A stretch of 5,799 nucleotides of DNA from a bacterium (lineage in GTDB: Bacteria > Fidelibacterota > Marinisomatia > Marinisomatales > JAHJCW01): contig JAHJCW010000143.1 in assembly GCA_018812885.1 (NCBI GenBank), forward strand, positions 1 through 5,799, given 5' to 3'. Positions 5,712 to 5,799 of this stretch are shown piece after piece. The translations under genes were made by a program, and so were the position numbers. The notes beneath the pieces were generated by a model. It worked only from the letters and a program-made list of their open reading frames with translations, did no database searches and was not told the origin of the DNA. Every line of letters begins with the position of its first letter. Position 1 is the stretch's first letter.

Positions 5712-5799
5712 ATGAAGTATAAAACAATTAGCATATTAATAATTTTACTAATATCATCTTTCACTTTTTTAAAAGCAGGAGACAAAAAAAGTGCTACAT
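5712..5799 (+). CDS. N-terminus of an exported protein, cut by window end
   Basis: Only the first 29 codons are present. They look like a Sec signal peptide: a basic start (MKYK), a hydrophobic core rich in Ile and Leu (residues 6-19), and a probable cleavage site after LKA at residue 22, giving a mature start near GDKK. There is no lipobox cysteine at the expected place, so signal peptidase I is more likely than lipoprotein processing. The 31-base gap from yciH allows co-transcription. Nothing of the mature domain is visible, so the function cannot be stated. The coding call rests on the signal-peptide pattern plus the ribosome site. Confidence 0.7.
   Translation, partial: MKYKTISILIILLISSFTFLKAGDKKSAT

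Overview
The window is AT-rich bacterial chromosome with six intact or near-intact genes, one frameshifted gene, and partial genes at both ends, all on the + strand. No rRNA, tRNA, CRISPR array, insertion sequence or phage gene was recognised. The mixture (an M90 peptidase tail fused to a SEC-C motif, a bacterial OPT-family transporter, a DinB polymerase, a bacterial SUI1/YciH protein, and AT-rich spacers with heptad-periodic text) suggests an environmental bacterium of the Bacteroidota/Ignavibacteria kind. That assignment is an impression from gene content, not a demonstrated placement.

Layout. Bases 1-343 are the 3' end of an MtfA-like zinc peptidase gene with a C-terminal SEC-C zinc motif. 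Bases 356-919 encode a small membrane methyltransferase of the isoprenylcysteine/phospholipid methyltransferase superfamily; it is much more AT-rich than the rest. Bases 948-1731 hold an alpha/beta hydrolase gene split by one extra G in a run of seven Gs; both halves keep their catalytic residues. Bases 1773-2159 encode a small NifX/NafY-type (dinitrogenase Fe-Mo cofactor fold) protein. Bases 2186-4114 encode an OPT-family transporter, followed after 6 bases by dinB (4121-5227). A 129-base spacer (5228-5356) contains a degenerate 7-base periodic array that runs into the start codon of a yciH/SUI1 gene (5357-5680). The window ends in the first 29 codons of a gene with a signal peptide (from 5712).

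How the genes work together. Short gaps and a shared strand permit co-transcription of several neighbours, especially the OPT gene with dinB, but the functions (peptidase, membrane methylation, hydrolase, cofactor-type protein, peptide or metal-chelate uptake, translesion synthesis, translation initiation) do not form one recognisable pathway. No promoter or intrinsic terminator could be called with confidence. I see no convincing novel multi-gene system. The two observations most worth checking are the phase-locked heptad array before yciH and the G-tract frameshift in the hydrolase gene.
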